A DNA stretch of 64,000 nt, from positions 32,260-96,259 of the forward strand of contig NZ_JAOTBE010000006.1 in the NCBI RefSeq assembly GCF_026162645.1, written 5' to 3'. Shown in pieces: positions 62,671-64,000 of the stretch; position 1 is the stretch's first letter, and each line of letters begins with the position of its first letter. The position numbers and the translations under genes were made by a program. This DNA comes from Paracoccus rhizosphaerae. Lineage in GTDB: Bacteria > Pseudomonadota > Alphaproteobacteria > Rhodobacterales > Rhodobacteraceae. Under the pieces are notes generated by a model. The model was not told the origin of the DNA. It did no database searches and was given only the letters and a program-made list of their open reading frames with translations.

Positions 62671-63540
62671 ATGACGGCGGCTTACGACGATCGCGACGGC
62701 AAGATCTGGATGGACGGTGAACTGGTCGACTGGCGCGACGCAAAGGTGCATATCCTGACCCATGCGCTGCACTATGCCAGCTCGGTCTTCGAAGGCGAGC
62801 GGTGCTATGACGGCAAGATCTTCAAGGGTCACGAGCATTCGCTGCGCCTGATCGAATCGGGCCGCCTTCTGGACATGCCGATCCCCTATTCCGCCGAAGA
62901 GATCGACGCCGCCAAAGAGGCCGTGCTGAAGGCAAACGGCTTCGAAAACGCCTATGTGCGCGTGGTGGCATGGCGCGGGTCGGGCCCCGACATGGGCGTG
63001 TCCGCGGCACGCAACCCGGTCCGCATGGCCGTCTGCGCCTGGGAATGGGGCAGCTACTACGGCGACGCGAAGTGGCAGGGCGCGAAACTGGACGTCGCCA
63101 AGTGGAAGCGCCCCTCGCCCGAGACGATCCCGACCGCCGCCAAGGCCGCCGGTCTCTACATGATCTGCACCATGTCTAAGCACGCGGCCGAGGCCAAGGG
63201 CTGTTCGGACGCGCTGTTCATGGACTGGGAGGGTTATGTCGCCGAAGCCACCGGGGCGAACATCTTCTTCGTGAAGGACGGCGAGATCCACACCCCACTG
63301 GCCGACCGCTTCCTGAACGGCATCACGCGGCAGACAATCATCCAGATGCTGAAGGACAAGGGCTACACCGTCCACGAACGCCGCATCACCCCTGACGAGC
63401 TTGAGGGCTTCCAGGAATGCTGGCTGACCGGCACCGCCGCCGAGGTGACCCCCGTCGGCCAGATCGGCGACTGGCATTTCCAGGTCGGCCAGATCACCCG
63501 CGATGTCGCCGAAAGCTACGAGGCGCTGGTCCGCGCCTGA
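62671..63540 (+). CDS. ilvE: Branched-chain amino acid aminotransferase
   Basis: IlvE catalyses the last step of leucine, isoleucine and valine synthesis and the first step of their breakdown. The 289-residue PLP fold-type IV protein has WRDAKVHILTHALHYASSVFEGERCYDGKIF, the PLP Lys in TAAKAAGLYM, and DALFMDWEGYVAEATGANIFFV and TGTAAEVTPV. The ATG at 62671 has GGAG seven bases upstream; the ATG at 62659 is part of that site. A strong hairpin follows. Confidence 0.95.
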   Translation: MTAAYDDRDGKIWMDGELVDWRDAKVHILTHALHYASSVFEGERCYDGKIFKGHEHSLRLIESGRLLDMPIPYSAEEIDAAKEAVLKANGFENAYVRVVAWRGSGPDMGVSAARNPVRMAVCAWEWGSYYGDAKWQGAKLDVAKWKRPSPETIPTAAKAAGLYMICTMSKHAAEAKGCSDALFMDWEGYVAEATGANIFFVKDGEIHTPLADRFLNGITRQTIIQMLKDKGYTVHERRITPDELEGFQECWLTGTAAEVTPVGQIGDWHFQVGQITRDVAESYEALVRA

Positions 63541-63570
63541 CGCAACCTCAGGGGCGCAGGTCTCCCTCTC

Positions 63571-63598
63571 GGCCGTCCCGCCCCCCTTCGGGACGGCC
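63571..63598 (+). terminator. Hairpin terminator after ilvE
   Basis: A perfect 10-bp stem GGCCGTCCCG/CGGGACGGCC with an eight-base loop begins 31 bases after the ilvE stop. It is followed by CCTTC rather than a T run. Confidence 0.65.
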
Positions 63599-63933
63599 CC
63601 TTCGGCAGCGGGCAGCTGCTGGAGAGCAAATATTCCATAAAAGACGGGCGGCAGGCAGATCTGTCCCGCCGTTTTGGCGTGACCGAGATCCAGGCCGGAC
63701 AGGCCGCAGACAGGGTGGTCGTGAACCCACGCCTCGGCCCTTGATCTCGCTACGTCAACAACAGTGTGGATCAGCCGCACGATCACCCTTGTGCCAAGGT
63801 GGTTCGATCCTCCGAAACGTCTCCCCATCTCGCCGACAAGGACCGATGGTGCTGTGGCGCCACCTCGTCACATCGCCAAGGCGTTGTTGGGCAACTCATG
63901 CCTGAGGCGTGATGGCCCCTTTCCCCGTCGGCG
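63599..63933. other. Intergenic region before apparent transposase tail
   Basis: No gene is supported in these 335 bases. Base composition is more mixed than in the neighbouring genes. The stretch at 63885-63902 (gcgttgttgggcaactca) could be part of an insertion-sequence end, but no second end is in view, so an element boundary cannot be confirmed. Confidence 0.4.
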
Positions 63934-64000
63934 TCATGCCACGCGGACGATCTCAGCGGTGCCGAGCGCATTGAAGCGGTTGATGAGGGCGATGCGGATC
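63934..64000 (-). CDS. C-terminal tail of a probable transposase, cut by window edge
   Basis: The last 21 codons before a TGA read IRIALINRFNALGTAEIVRVA on the minus strand, resembling the C-terminus of IS5-type transposases (NRM/NRF-x-x-LG-x-P/A-x-x-V/Y-R). The rest lies beyond the window. The identification is based on a short segment and is tentative. Together with the mixed-composition DNA to its left, it suggests an insertion element starts at the right edge. Confidence 0.45.
   Translation of the reverse strand, partial: IRIALINRFNALGTAEIVRVA

Overview
The window is GC-rich chromosomal DNA of an alphaproteobacterium, most likely Rhodobacteraceae and probably close to Paracoccus. The reasons are the heterotetrameric sarcosine oxidase genes, a CcmI-type cytochrome c maturation gene, a PetP/PetR-like regulator pair, carboxynorspermidine-type polyamine genes, and several small protein families typical of Rhodobacterales. 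The genus is inference. There is no rRNA, tRNA, CRISPR array, prophage or complete insertion sequence that I can see.

Layout. 1-3.4 kb (minus strand) holds the conserved yfgM-bamB-der cluster (envelope biogenesis and ribosome GTPase) and a frameshifted VOC gene. 3.5-9.8 kb (minus) holds sodB and sarcosine oxidase in the order soxB, small membrane protein, soxD, soxA, soxG. 10-14 kb has ccmI-ruvX, a DUF1289 gene, a DnaJ-like chaperone and an aldo/keto reductase. 14-20 kb is the most accessory-looking part: a LuxR-type regulator without a luxI, a phospholipase D-like protein, a cation efflux protein, two long non-coding stretches and a ClC channel gene broken at a G6 run. 20-28 kb is a long minus-strand run: phhA-phhB, two hypothetical genes, nspC and carboxynorspermidine dehydrogenase, an AI-2E-family permease and a chemoreceptor.

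28-44 kb is mostly housekeeping: Lrp-type regulator, cardiolipin synthase, accD-folC, acyl-CoA ligase, CAP-domain lipoprotein, MsbA-like ABC exporter, a nucleosidase, zapE, a DsbA-like thioredoxin, an HNH protein, ettA, a sulfotransferase and rimO. 44-55 kb has a 21-residue basic peptide, a ClpP-fold secreted protein, an ABC-2 exporter, a rhomboid protease, a split MnmC pair, an unusual DUF4202-CbiX fusion, a cinA-like gene, map, yqgE and a DsbD-alpha-like protein. 55.7-62.5 kb is one tight minus-strand run: petP-like, petR-like, a uracil-DNA glycosylase-family gene, then an RND adaptor and pump. The window ends with ilvE and the apparent tail of a transposase.

No wholly new system stands out. 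The items most worth a second look are the DUF4202-CbiX fusion, the 21-residue peptide before rimO, the coupling of petPR to an efflux pump, the G13 tract upstream of the nspC promoter, the 9-bp inverted repeat before the CAP lipoprotein, the dyads before the orphan luxR, and the two frameshifts.
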